Shown in pieces: positions 20,389-29,837 of a DNA stretch of 64,000 nucleotides. Position numbers and translations under genes: made by a program. Below the pieces are notes generated by a model. It saw only the letters and a list, made by a program, of their open reading frames with translations. It did no database searches and was not told the DNA's origin. Source of the stretch: Methanoculleus sp. (lineage in GTDB: Archaea; Halobacteriota; Methanomicrobia; Methanomicrobiales; Methanoculleaceae); contig NZ_JASEFJ010000004.1 of assembly GCF_030019085.1 (NCBI RefSeq), forward strand, positions 52,059-116,058. The letters are read 5' to 3'. Numbering within the stretch: position 1 is the stretch's first letter; every line of letters starts with the position of its first letter.

Positions 20389-20937
20389 TTATTGCCCGGC
20401 ATCCCTGAGCGCCTGAATTATGACCGTGCGAACACCGTCTTCCGTCTCGATCTCGAGGGCCTGACGCAGTGCCCTGACCGCCTCCTCGCCGCCGATCTGA
20501 CCGAGAGAGCGGGCGGCACTCCGCCGCACGAACTCGTTTTCGTCGCGCTGAAGGGCTGCAAGGCTGGCGACCGCCCGGGAGTCGCCGATCAACCCGAGCC
20601 CTTTTGCCGCCATGTAACGGACGTGGTCTTTGCTGTCATGGAGGGCAGAGAGGAGAGGGTCGTACACTTCACGCCCGCCGATCAACCCGAGAGCCTCGGC
20701 CGCACGGTAACGCACCCTCCAGTCAGCGCTCTCCAGGAGGGTGATGCAGGCGGGCACGGCCGGTCTTCCTATAGCCACAAACCCGTGCATCGCATCCTCC
20801 CGCACCCCCTTTTCCGGGCTTGAGAGCATCGATACGAGTTCCTTTATCTGGTTCTCCAGACGGTCGTCTCCGGATGCCACAGGGTTCGGGGTCATGGGGG
20901 TCTCACATCCGCGGTGTATGCTGAGAACATCGATCAT
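20389..20937 (-). CDS. HEAT-repeat protein
   Basis: Repeated units WRVRYRAAEALGLIGG / DHVRYMAAKGLGLIGD / EFVRRSAARSLGQIGG. Confidence 0.85.
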   Translation of the reverse strand: MIDVLSIHRGCETPMTPNPVASGDDRLENQIKELVSMLSSPEKGVREDAMHGFVAIGRPAVPACITLLESADWRVRYRAAEALGLIGGREVYDPLLSALHDSKDHVRYMAAKGLGLIGDSRAVASLAALQRDENEFVRRSAARSLGQIGGEEAVRALRQALEIETEDGVRTVIIQALRDAGQ

Positions 20938-21022
20938 ACGTTGCAGTGGGTAAATAATAAGTCATCAGGCCCTCCGGGAGACGCTGGAGACGCGTCGTAT
21001 CCTGGAGGGCACCCAGTGCTCA

Positions 21023-21148
21023 TCAGATCAGATTACCAATTATATAAAGGATAAGGCAGAGTGAAAGAAAAATTCCCACCCCGGTGATGACTCTCCCGAG
21101 AGCATAGAATAAGAGATCGCCTGCAAACCAGTTCCCCACAGCGTGCAT
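21023..21148 (-). CDS. Putative 41-aa membrane microprotein (not in the ORF track)
   Basis: Manual translation: MHAVGNWFAGDLLFYALGRVITGVGIFLSLCLILYIIGNLI*; one strong hydrophobic segment; TATA-like GATATATATC about 25-35 bp upstream on the minus strand. Confidence 0.45.
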   Translation of the reverse strand: MHAVGNWFAGDLLFYALGRVITGVGIFLSLCLILYIIGNLI

Positions 21149-21360
21149 AAAGGTAGATGTTTATTCTACGATATATATCTTTTCATTAAAATAAAATTTA
21201 AACCACCTACTTAACACTTTCTATTTATCTCTCCTTGAGAAAAGGCCCGATCTCACAGATTAGAGAGGGGTAATGAGGCCAAATATTTATACAACAGAGT
21301 AAATGGCTCCCCGTTCAGCAGACGGCGAGGCACTTTGCCATATAAGAGAGAAAAAATGAC

Positions 21361-21432
21361 GCCCAGGACGGAATTCGAATCCGTGTCGACGGCGTGACAG
21401 GCCGTCATGATAGGCCACTACACTACCTGGGC
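21361..21432 (-). tRNA. tRNA-Asp (GTC)
   Basis: Minus strand GCCCAGGTAGTGTAGTGGCCTATCATGACGGCCTGTCACGCCGTCGACACGGATTCGAATTCCGTCCTGGGC folds as a cloverleaf, anticodon GTC; followed by a T6 run. Confidence 0.96.
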
Positions 21433-21449
21433 ACACTCGTGAAGGAGAT

Positions 21450-21555
21450 CCCGCCTCCCGGATTCGAACCGGGGACATCGCGGTAGCCGCGCAGTTCGCC
21501 CGAAAGCGATGACCATACTACAGCCGCGCACTCTACCAGTCTGAGTTAAGGCGGG
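21450..21555 (-). tRNA. tRNA-Tyr (GTA) with 33-nt intron at 37/38
   Basis: Exon 1 CCCGCCTTAACTCAGACTGGTAGAGTGCGCGGCTGTAG; intron at plus coordinates 21485-21517; exon 2 ACCGCGATGTCCCCGGTTCGAATCCGGGAGGCGGG. Confidence 0.93.
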
Positions 21556-21560
21556 TCCCT

Positions 21561-21579
21561 GCTCTAACATTGTTAGAGC
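21561..21579. promoter_or_regulatory. Perfect palindrome immediately upstream of tRNA-Tyr
   Basis: GCTCTAAC-ATT-GTTAGAGC, 8-bp arms, 5 bp upstream of the tRNA 5' end. Confidence 0.5.
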
Positions 21580-21678
21580 GATTTGCTATTAAACATTTCG
21601 CAGAATCGGAGACTGTTGCGACGACCGACGTCTCCCGGGGGTCTCCCTCTCCGCCGGTATCTCCCCGCAGAGCGTCCC

Positions 21679-23004
21679 TCATGTAGCACCCGCTGGCTGC
21701 ACTTCCCTGACAGGTTCGATCCTGGTCGTGGGCAGGATCACAAGGTTATAGGCGTCGTGATCCCGGTTGAACCGGACAAGAACACCGTAGAACCGGACGA
21801 TATCACCATAGGCAACCGCATCAAGCACCTCACGGTTTGTGCCGCGGAGGCTCGCGGGGATGACAGCATAGACCGGGTCTGCGGGTGTCCCGTCACAGAC
21901 CCTGTAGACCTTCGTCCTGGCATCGCCCAGGTTCCCTGATATTAGCGACCCGACAACGTTTATCTTCCTGTCGCGGTGCTGCCGGAGGTGAGAGAGCCGT
22001 GCGAACTTCGCCCCCGGCGGAACGCGGTATGTGTGCTGCGTCTTTCCGTCCTTTCGAAGGAGCGCCGACGAGTACTTGAGATCGAGATTGACGAACCTGT
22101 AACCGTCTTTCCGCGCCGCGAGACGCTCCATCAACCGTGTCGGCCGGATCTCGCCCTTCTGCTCAAACGTCCAGCACCGCACCGGGTTGCAGGCGGTTCC
22201 CTGGATGAACGAGCAGGGGGCGTATATGGTAAGCCCCCGGTCTGCGATCGCCCGAACCGTCCGGCGCATCGTGGTCGAGTTGGCAAGGTCAGCGGGTTCC
22301 ACAACGACGATCGTCCCGTCGGACGAGAGCCGATCTGCAAGAGCGACGACGATCTCGGCGCGCTGCTCGATCTCCAGGTTACGAACCTCGTTCAGGACGT
22401 TTGAGAAGACCATGAGGTCTATCCCGCAGGGGAGGTCGGCGGGGTCAAGCCTCTCGATATCGGCGCGGATAGGTCTTTCCACCCGCACCCTCTCCCCCGC
22501 CGCTGCAGCAGCGGCCGGGACGATGGCGTTGTAAGCCTCCAGGTTTTCCTCAGAGCGCTCGACGGCATGGACCTCCGCCGTCCCGCTCCCGATCCGGTTG
22601 AGAAGGTCGATGACTGCGAGCGGCACCACCCCGGGCCCGGTGCCGAGGTCGAGGATACGCATATGCTGTTTTGAAAGCCCCTGCTCGATGATCTGCCATA
22701 GGATATGCTCAAACTGCACCACGTAGACCGGAGCATGGTAGACCAGGTAGCCAAGGACGTGGTAGGCCTTCCGATAACTCACCTGCCGCTCCTTCCAGTA
22801 CCTGCTCTTCTGGGCAAGGATGGCATTTGCTATCCGATCGAGCACCACCTGGTCGTCCGGGGGCTTCCCGGTCTTCTTCTCGATGTATGACTCGATCAAC
22901 CGCTCCATGTAGCCGGGGAGGCGGGGATCCTCAAAGAACTCGATCTGCCGTTTTCGCCCGGCTTCATCGACCCTGATCGCCCCGACGGTATCCAGCTCAC
23001 TCAC
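21679..23004 (-). CDS. Rsm22-like / class I SAM-dependent methyltransferase
   Basis: RILDLGTGPGVVPLAVIDLL (SAM motif I); GTACNPVRCWTFEQKGEIRPTRLMERLA Rsm22-type region. Confidence 0.75.
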   Translation of the reverse strand: MSELDTVGAIRVDEAGRKRQIEFFEDPRLPGYMERLIESYIEKKTGKPPDDQVVLDRIANAILAQKSRYWKERQVSYRKAYHVLGYLVYHAPVYVVQFEHILWQIIEQGLSKQHMRILDLGTGPGVVPLAVIDLLNRIGSGTAEVHAVERSEENLEAYNAIVPAAAAAAGERVRVERPIRADIERLDPADLPCGIDLMVFSNVLNEVRNLEIEQRAEIVVALADRLSSDGTIVVVEPADLANSTTMRRTVRAIADRGLTIYAPCSFIQGTACNPVRCWTFEQKGEIRPTRLMERLAARKDGYRFVNLDLKYSSALLRKDGKTQHTYRVPPGAKFARLSHLRQHRDRKINVVGSLISGNLGDARTKVYRVCDGTPADPVYAVIPASLRGTNREVLDAVAYGDIVRFYGVLVRFNRDHDAYNLVILPTTRIEPVREVQPAGAT

Positions 23005-23588
23005 GACGACCCTGCACCCCTCTCCCGCCCCAGTCGGAAGGCGGTTGTGTTTACATCTACCGTCTTTGGCGGCACACAGCGTCGCACCGCCTCTTCCAGA
23101 CTCTCCGGCCGAAGCGGGATATCCGCCGACGCCGCCCCTAGCATAACAATGTTCTGCGAGAGGATGTTTCCCGCCTCCTCTGCGATTGCTGCTGCATCGA
23201 TGCAGGTGAGATCGAGGTCAGAGAGGGCTGCAAGTATATCCTCCTCGCCCGGCGCCTCCATCCCCTGCTGGTAGACCGGCGTCGGGACGACAAGGTGCCG
23301 GTTCACGATAAGCCTCCCGCCGGGGGAGAGGTAGTGGCGGTAGCGGAGTGCCTCAAGCAGGTCGAATGCTATAAGGAGGTCGGCCGTCCCGGGCACTATC
23401 AGAGAACCGTGTTTGCCGTCGATGCGGACATGGCTCTCCACCGACCCTCCGCGCTGCGCCATACCGTGTGTCTCGGCGCTGCGCACGCTCCGGTTCTCGA
23501 TTATGCACGCCTCACCGATGACGTTTGAGGCGAGAACCGTTCCCTGGCCGCCGATCCCGACGATCAGGATATCAAACGATGGTTTCAT
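23001..23588 (-). CDS. iorB: Indolepyruvate ferredoxin oxidoreductase beta subunit
   Basis: MKPSFDILIVGIGGQGTVLASNVIGEACIIENRSVRSAETHGMAQRGGSVESHVRIDG; overlaps iorA by 4 bp. Confidence 0.92.
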   Translation of the reverse strand: MKPSFDILIVGIGGQGTVLASNVIGEACIIENRSVRSAETHGMAQRGGSVESHVRIDGKHGSLIVPGTADLLIAFDLLEALRYRHYLSPGGRLIVNRHLVVPTPVYQQGMEAPGEEDILAALSDLDLTCIDAAAIAEEAGNILSQNIVMLGAASADIPLRPESLEEAVRRCVPPKTVDVNTTAFRLGRERGAGSS

Positions 23589-25354
23589 CTCCGTCCCTCC
23601 AGTATGATCGCGCCCGACGGACAGATATCTGCACAGACGCCGCAACCGGCGCAGAGGTCGGTGATCGTTGCTGTCTCCCCGGTAAACGCGATCGCGGGGC
23701 AGCCGAACGCCCGGCATGTGCCGCAACCGGTGCACCGCCCGGGGTCGACCGTATAGGGTTTGCGACGGATGCCGTATCTGCGTGCGATCATGACACAGGG
23801 CTGTTTTGCGATGATCACCCTGACGCCGTCCCGCTCCTTTGCCCGGCGGAAGGTCTCAAGCAGCAGCGGGAGGTCGTAGGGGTCGACCGTCTCGACCCAG
23901 GAGACGCCGCATGCGCGACAGATCGCGTCAAGCGAGATCGGGGTGCTCTCCTCACCGGTGGCCCTGACCCCCGTGTTGGGGTTTGGCTGGTGACCGGTCA
24001 TGGCGGTGGTCCGGTTGTCCAGGATGACAACGACCATATCGGCGCCGTTGTAGACGGCGTTCAGGAGCCCCTGGATCCCGGTGTGGAGGAAGGTCGAGTC
24101 GCCTATTGTGCAGACGACCGGGTGCTTCTCCCCGGAGCGGGCGATCCCGCTCCCGATGGTGATCGAGGCTCCCATACATATGGTTGTGTCCACGGCGCCA
24201 AGCTGGAGCCCGAGGGTGTAACACCCGATGTCGCTCGGGAAGATGGCGTCGCGAAATACCCGGCGCATCGCATAAAACGTAGAGCGGTGCATGCACCCGG
24301 CACAGAGGATCGGCGGCCTGGGCGGGACTCCCGGAACGGGGTTTACGGTCGGGAAGGTCGTCGCCGCGGTCATACCGGCCGCAGTAAGGGCGTTTGCGAC
24401 CGTTGCCGGGGTGAACTCTCCCTCGTAGGGGACAGTACCGTTCATCTTGCCGTAGACCTCTGTCTTCGTCGCCACCCGCCGGACGACCTCCTCTATGACG
24501 GGGTCGAGTTCCTCGACGACAAGGACCTTGCTGTGCTGGTCGACAAACTCCCGGAGCCAGTCTTCGTCGATGGGGTAGGCTCCGATGATAGCAAGCGAGA
24601 CGTCGTCGCCGAGCACCTCCTGGACGTAGGCGGCCGAGACGCCGCCTGTGATGACGCCGGTCCTGCCGCGGACGGTGTAGCGGTTGTAGCCGAGTTCTGA
24701 GAGTCGCTTTCTGATCGCCGGTTGTTTTGCGTTCAGGGCCTTATGCAGCGGCCGGGTGTGAGCCGGGATGACGACGTACTGTTTGGGGTTGCGCTGGAAC
24801 GTGGCAGTCCGGTGCTCCGTACCGATCTCGCCGAGGTTCACATCACCCTTTGAGTGGCAGATGCGGGTTGTGGATCTGAGGATGACCGGCAGCCCTACCT
24901 CCTCGGAGAGGGTGAAGGCGTCCCGGGCCATGTCGTGCGCCTCCTGGATGGACGAGGGGTCCAGGCAGGGGAGCCGGGCAAAATGGGCATACCGCCGGGT
25001 ATCCTGTTCGTTCTGGGAGCTGTGTGCGAAGGGGTCGTCCGCCGAGAGGATGACGAGTCCCCCGGTGACGCCGGTGTATGCGCTTGTCATCAGGGGGTCG
25101 GCCGCCACGTTCAAACCGACGTGTTTCATCGTGCAGATGGCGCGCAGACCGCACCATGCGGCAGCGAGCGCGTTCTCGAGGGCGACCTTCTCGTTTGTTG
25201 ACCATTCCAGTGCGAGGGAACGTTCATCCTGCATCCGGAGGGTGTCTATCACTTCGGAGGACGGTGTCCCCGGATAACCGCTGGCAAAATCGATCTTTGC
25301 CTCCAGGCATGCGTGAGCAATGGCCTCGTTTCCTAGCAGGTATTGTATTGTCAT
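23585..25354 (-). CDS. iorA: Indolepyruvate ferredoxin oxidoreductase alpha subunit
   Basis: MTIQYLLGNEAIAHACLEAKIDFASGYPGTPSSEV; C-terminal 2x[4Fe-4S] CTGCGTCRAFGCPAI / CAGCGVCADICPSGA. Confidence 0.94.
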   Translation of the reverse strand: MTIQYLLGNEAIAHACLEAKIDFASGYPGTPSSEVIDTLRMQDERSLALEWSTNEKVALENALAAAWCGLRAICTMKHVGLNVAADPLMTSAYTGVTGGLVILSADDPFAHSSQNEQDTRRYAHFARLPCLDPSSIQEAHDMARDAFTLSEEVGLPVILRSTTRICHSKGDVNLGEIGTEHRTATFQRNPKQYVVIPAHTRPLHKALNAKQPAIRKRLSELGYNRYTVRGRTGVITGGVSAAYVQEVLGDDVSLAIIGAYPIDEDWLREFVDQHSKVLVVEELDPVIEEVVRRVATKTEVYGKMNGTVPYEGEFTPATVANALTAAGMTAATTFPTVNPVPGVPPRPPILCAGCMHRSTFYAMRRVFRDAIFPSDIGCYTLGLQLGAVDTTICMGASITIGSGIARSGEKHPVVCTIGDSTFLHTGIQGLLNAVYNGADMVVVILDNRTTAMTGHQPNPNTGVRATGEESTPISLDAICRACGVSWVETVDPYDLPLLLETFRRAKERDGVRVIIAKQPCVMIARRYGIRRKPYTVDPGRCTGCGTCRAFGCPAIAFTGETATITDLCAGCGVCADICPSGAIILEGRR

Positions 25355-25459
25355 TGTTCTACTCAAGTGTACCTGAATCCTCGGCATTGAACATAGCGAT
25401 CTGGTCCTTCCGGGGTCTGGGGTCTGAGAGTTTGGCCGGGCCATTACGGGAGACATCTT

Positions 25460-25790
25460 GGCTGGCATGCCAGGACGGGGGGGTGCACTCCTCTCAGGAA
25501 AGAGAGTGCCAGGGTGACACGGTGAGACGGGGGCGGGGGAGCGTTCCGTCCCCTCCACGTCAGCCCCACCCGCGGGGGGATTGACCACCGGTAGGGTCGC
25601 CTGGGTGTCTTTCCCGCGTTACTGTGGAGTCATCCTGGCGTTCCTGCTTCTGCCCCGTGCACCGCCACCGGGCCAATCACCCCTCACTGCCCGCCCCCTT
25701 GAGGGGGCGGGAGGAGGCCGGGAGGTTGGGGGGTTTCCAGAGGTTAAGATACTCACCCGGCGACATGTCGGGACAGGGGGTTGCCCCCAT
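25460..25790 (+). repeat. Dispersed repeat family, mosaic copy D
   Basis: Contains GTGACACGGTGAGACGGGGGCG, GCGTTCCGTCCCCTCCACGTCAGCCC, CACTGCCCGCCCCCTTGAGGGGGCGGGAGG, and a GGGGGGTTTCCAGAGGTTAAGAT block shared with 52596-52660. Confidence 0.7.
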
Positions 25791-25926
25791 CTCACGTCTT
25801 CATCTGCATGCAACATCCCCTCAGATCACCCCCGCGAACAGTTTCAACCCGGCGTGAAACCGTCGAACAGAATACTACAACACTTATAACCGACCATGAC
25901 CATACACTAAGCCTGAGGATATTGAT

Positions 25927-26358
25927 ATGGGTGGCATAAAGAACTCAACGTATCTTGATGTCGAGAAGGCACTCTCCAGGCGATTCTCTCCGCAGGATGG
26001 CTGGCGCTACGAGCAAAAACCGGTCTACGGCAATGTGCAGCCCGACTACCTGCTATCCCGCCGGGTTGCCGGCAGGACGGAGCGGGTGGTTGTAAACTTT
26101 AAGATGACCTCAAAGGTCTCCCCGAACGCCGTCAACGAACTCCAGAAGATCTGCCGCGAACTTGCCGCAAACAATATCAACGTCGACAGGGCGGTCCTGG
26201 TGGTGCCTGCCGGAGCTGACGTTCACGACGTTCCCGCGTGGATCGAAGTTCTGGAGATGGACGCCTGGCGGATCGTCAGCGGCCGTATCATCTGGTCAAA
26301 GAACCTCAAACGTAACGCCGTCCTCCAGGAACAACTCGCAAAGAGGGGCCTCGCGTAA
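25927..26358 (+). CDS. Conserved hypothetical protein (143 aa)
   Basis: Clear ORF starting MGGIKNSTYLDVEKALSRRFSPQDGWRYEQKPVYGNVQPDYLLSRR; possible nuclease-like fold (DYLL...VVVNFKM) unproven. Confidence 0.6.
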   Translation: MGGIKNSTYLDVEKALSRRFSPQDGWRYEQKPVYGNVQPDYLLSRRVAGRTERVVVNFKMTSKVSPNAVNELQKICRELAANNINVDRAVLVVPAGADVHDVPAWIEVLEMDAWRIVSGRIIWSKNLKRNAVLQEQLAKRGLA

Positions 26359-26381
26359 GGTCAGCCCTTCAAACCCTTTTC

Positions 26382-28847
26382 TCACATCCCGAAATCAAAG
26401 AGCGTCGTCCGCGACGGGTCGATGTCTGCCCACTTCCAACCGAGCGGCTCGATGATCCTCGATATTGGGCCTTTCAGCGTCTTCTCAAGCATCGTCTCCC
26501 AGTCCACTACAAACTCCGGCGGCACCTGATCGGCGTACTCAAAACAGATCACGTCCGTCCGCGGGTACTTCCCCGTCACCGCCTTGATGTAGACCCGTTT
26601 CGGCTTACTACCGCGCTTGAAGTCGGTCCCGAGATACTCGTTTGAGTATTTCGCCCCCCGGATGTGGGCATCATCGTTCTCGTAACCGTCCAGGTTCTTC
26701 CCTATCCCGCCGGGAATACCGGCCTCGTCCAGGGAATACTCACCGCGACGATACCTCCTTATGACATCGCGGAGGTACTCCCGCACCTCCTCAAAACTAT
26801 CCCCGCGAAGGATCATCTCAAGTACCGTGCTTTGCACCTCTCGTGTGATCTGGGGCGAGTCGCTACGCCGGATCTCAAACCCGACAACATCGATCTCATC
26901 GACCTCTTTCCCCTCCTTCCAGACCAGGTGCCCGGCATACCGTTTCTTCCTCCCGGCCTGGAAGAAGCGGCGATAAACCTTCTCGAACTTTATCGAGAAG
27001 TAATGCTTATCGGCGTTCAGTTCGGTCTTTGCGAACTCATCGTAACTCGCGTTCACCTGCGCCTCGATCTCTTTTGCACGGGCAATGGTCTCCTGGAGGT
27101 TGCCCGACGGGATCTCCACCATGCAGGAGTCGGTGTCGCCGTAGAGGACGGTGTAACCCAGTCTGCTGATGAGATCCCTCGTATGCCGGATGATCGCCCG
27201 GCCGACCGAGGTGACGGCAGACCCGATCTCGCGGTCGTACAACCTGAACCTCGGGTAGCCCGATACCCCGTAGTAGGAGTTCATAAGAACCTTCAGGACG
27301 TTCTGCTGGAGGTCGTAGAGAACGTATTCCGGCGATCCGAAGGGATATCGGTCGCGGAGACGTTTTCGCTCGTCCCGCTCCTTTAAGAGTTCGGCAAGGA
27401 TCTTCCTTGTCAGCCCGTCCGGTTCACGGGAGAACCGGACGCCGTTCGGAGCGCGCAGTTCACCGTTCGGGTTCTTCGTCTCGGGCGAAGCGTTGATCGT
27501 CATCATCGCCATCGGGTAGAGCGACTTCAAATCAAGGACCACCACGTTCTCCCGCAGACCGATGATTGGCTCAAAGACCAGCGCGCCCTCAAACTCGTCC
27601 CCGGCAGCATGCCCCTTTGAGGGGAGGACAAACCTGCCTGACGCCTTCCGCAGAACGTAGATATCGATTACGTTTGATGAGTTCAGCGTATTCTCGAGCG
27701 GACATCCGACATAGCGGGCAATCTCCCGGTAGAACTCGATGAGACTGTTTTTTCTATCGATCCCGACACAGAGTTCGACGTCACGGTAGTTATACTCCAC
27801 AAGGTGCGCCGGGTCGGAACGCCAGAGGTCGGTGATCGTTCCGCTGTAGCGGACTTTTTTCACATCAAGTTCCTCCTCCGCGATCGCATCGAGCCTGTAG
27901 GACTCCTTCTGGGCCTGGTGCATCTTACGGTAAGCGGCCAGGAGATCGAAGACCGCCCTCCCCCGTATGGCTTCGCGTTCCGTCCGCCCCGGGAGACGTG
28001 CCAGATCCTCCGCCCTCAGGTCGAGTGCCGCCATCCGCTTTATAATGTAGTTAATATCGAAATCAACGAAGTTCCAGCCTGAAAGGATATCCGGGTCACG
28101 TTCCCTGATGTAGTCCGCAAGCCCCCGGAAGATCGAGACCTCATCCGGATAGCGGACGACCCTGTGCCGCTCATCGACCCGGAGTTCGGAGGCGTCGCCG
28201 GGCTCAACGCCCGGCTGCCATAGCAGGGTAGTGTAGTCGTCCTCAAACGAGTCCCAGCAGGTTACAGCGATAACCGGGTCGCGCTCTGGTTCCGGAAAAC
28301 CGTGTTCATCGACGCACTCTATATCCATTATACAGACCCGGGCAGGGGCCTTGATATCTGCCGGTTTCAGGTCCTGATACGCCACCACATAGGCGCCATC
28401 CGGCGATCGAGCGGCATTTTCGGTAATTTCAACACCCGCGGTGAGACCGCAGTCGATCATGAACCGTGTTGTGAACGGTATATCGGCCTCAAAGTGAGGC
28501 GCAAACTTATCGCGGACGTTACGGACGTCAGAAGGGCGTCTGGTGTGGAGGCGTCGGAGGAGGTCTCCCCGTATGGAGCGATAGGTTGTCCCGGGCTCTA
28601 CCTCAACCTCCTGCGGGAGGGGTTTGCCATCGACCTGATCGACCGGCGCATAAAAGTATGGCCTGAACCCGGTGACATCAACCCTGACAGCCTTTCCGGA
28701 GGCGTCCCTCCCGAATATATGGATAACCGGGATCTCAAACCCTGCCCCTGTGCTGTACTCCACCTGGTGGATACCGATCCGGATCCGCCCGAAGTCTTCC
28801 AGCGTTGTCGGAACAGTCATAACCGATTCATGAACCTGGTTTGCCAT
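26382..28847 (-). CDS. Family B DNA polymerase
   Basis: DIECVDEHGFPE, VVLDLKSLYPMAMMTINASPET, VLMNSYYGVSGYPRFRLYDREIGSAVTSVGR, YGDTDSCMVE. Confidence 0.96.
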   Translation of the reverse strand: MANQVHESVMTVPTTLEDFGRIRIGIHQVEYSTGAGFEIPVIHIFGRDASGKAVRVDVTGFRPYFYAPVDQVDGKPLPQEVEVEPGTTYRSIRGDLLRRLHTRRPSDVRNVRDKFAPHFEADIPFTTRFMIDCGLTAGVEITENAARSPDGAYVVAYQDLKPADIKAPARVCIMDIECVDEHGFPEPERDPVIAVTCWDSFEDDYTTLLWQPGVEPGDASELRVDERHRVVRYPDEVSIFRGLADYIRERDPDILSGWNFVDFDINYIIKRMAALDLRAEDLARLPGRTEREAIRGRAVFDLLAAYRKMHQAQKESYRLDAIAEEELDVKKVRYSGTITDLWRSDPAHLVEYNYRDVELCVGIDRKNSLIEFYREIARYVGCPLENTLNSSNVIDIYVLRKASGRFVLPSKGHAAGDEFEGALVFEPIIGLRENVVVLDLKSLYPMAMMTINASPETKNPNGELRAPNGVRFSREPDGLTRKILAELLKERDERKRLRDRYPFGSPEYVLYDLQQNVLKVLMNSYYGVSGYPRFRLYDREIGSAVTSVGRAIIRHTRDLISRLGYTVLYGDTDSCMVEIPSGNLQETIARAKEIEAQVNASYDEFAKTELNADKHYFSIKFEKVYRRFFQAGRKKRYAGHLVWKEGKEVDEIDVVGFEIRRSDSPQITREVQSTVLEMILRGDSFEEVREYLRDVIRRYRRGEYSLDEAGIPGGIGKNLDGYENDDAHIRGAKYSNEYLGTDFKRGSKPKRVYIKAVTGKYPRTDVICFEYADQVPPEFVVDWETMLEKTLKGPISRIIEPLGWKWADIDPSRTTLFDFGM

Positions 28848-29706
28848 CGAATCTCCTACAGAGTTGCTGCACAAACGACCCCGCCTCTGCCATCTTTGAG
28901 GACTCCCAGGGGTCAAGCCTCCATTCCTCGATCCCAAGTATCCCCTCGCGACCGATCCTGGCCGGAACACCGAGGGAACAGCCGGATAGACCGTATTCAC
29001 CGTCAAGCACGCACGAGCAGGGGAGCACCTGGCGCCGATCACGCAGGACCGCGTCGACCAGCATAACGATGTGGTAGGCAGGTCCAAAGACGGTGCCGCC
29101 CTTACCGCGGATCACCTCCATGCTCGCCCCCCGCATCTTCTCAAGGATCGCCTCCCGCTCTGTTATGGGGACCTCAAAACCCGTCTTCGAGAAGACCGGC
29201 ACCTGGTGCTCCCCGTGCTCCCCGAGCACCATGCCCTGCCCCGGGATCCCGGCCTCACTTAGAAACCCGTTTAACCTGGCGCTGTCGAGCTGCCCGCCAA
29301 ACCCGATGCACAGCTCCCGGTCGATCCCCGCCATCCTCCATAACCCGTAGTTGTTTGCGTCCATGGGGTTTGTAATGGTGATGACAACCCCGGTAAAGCC
29401 CTGCAGAAGGTCGCTGCAACTCTTCACCACCGGGATATTTGCTTCCAGGAGATCGGCCCGTGTCCTGATCTCCGGCGTTCGCGGAGTCCCTGCTGCAAAG
29501 ACAAAGATGTCGGCATCCCGCATCGCCCTCTTATCGGTGGATATCGTGAGATCAAGACCGGTATGCTGCAGGTCAAACACCTGCGCCCGGAGGAGGGGTT
29601 CGTATACATCGTATAGGACGATCTCGTCCACAAGACCGAGCACAGCGGAGAGGTACGCGGTCTCGCCCCCAACTTTTCCTGCGCCAAGGATTGCAAGCGA
29701 GGTCAT
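28828..29706 (-). CDS. Malate/lactate dehydrogenase family protein
   Basis: MTSLAILGAGKVGGETAYLSAVLGLVDEIVLYD; ITNPMDANNYGLWRMAGI; GEHGEHQVPVFS. Confidence 0.9.
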   Translation of the reverse strand: MTSLAILGAGKVGGETAYLSAVLGLVDEIVLYDVYEPLLRAQVFDLQHTGLDLTISTDKRAMRDADIFVFAAGTPRTPEIRTRADLLEANIPVVKSCSDLLQGFTGVVITITNPMDANNYGLWRMAGIDRELCIGFGGQLDSARLNGFLSEAGIPGQGMVLGEHGEHQVPVFSKTGFEVPITEREAILEKMRGASMEVIRGKGGTVFGPAYHIVMLVDAVLRDRRQVLPCSCVLDGEYGLSGCSLGVPARIGREGILGIEEWRLDPWESSKMAEAGSFVQQLCRRFDGKPGS

Positions 29707-29837
29707 GGTTATCGATCTGGATTCTGGTTGAGAACTCGTGCACGAGAATGGGTCATTTCTCCGCACGAAAACGGCCAGTTCTCTCTCAGTATACTTGGCG
29801 CGAGAGTATAATAATACCCTGCTCCTACCTTTTTTCA

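Noticed and set aside
23525-24700. 391-aa plus-strand ORF antisense to iorA
   Set aside because: Covers the iorA reading frame with no recognisable domains; antisense GC artefact.
11460-25711. Possible CRISPR array from recurring GC-rich palindromes
   Set aside because: Units are kilobases apart with no regular spacers; they belong to the dispersed repeat family.
26664-27386. 240-aa plus-strand ORF opposite DNA polymerase B
   Set aside because: Fully antisense to conserved PolB motifs; no independent evidence.
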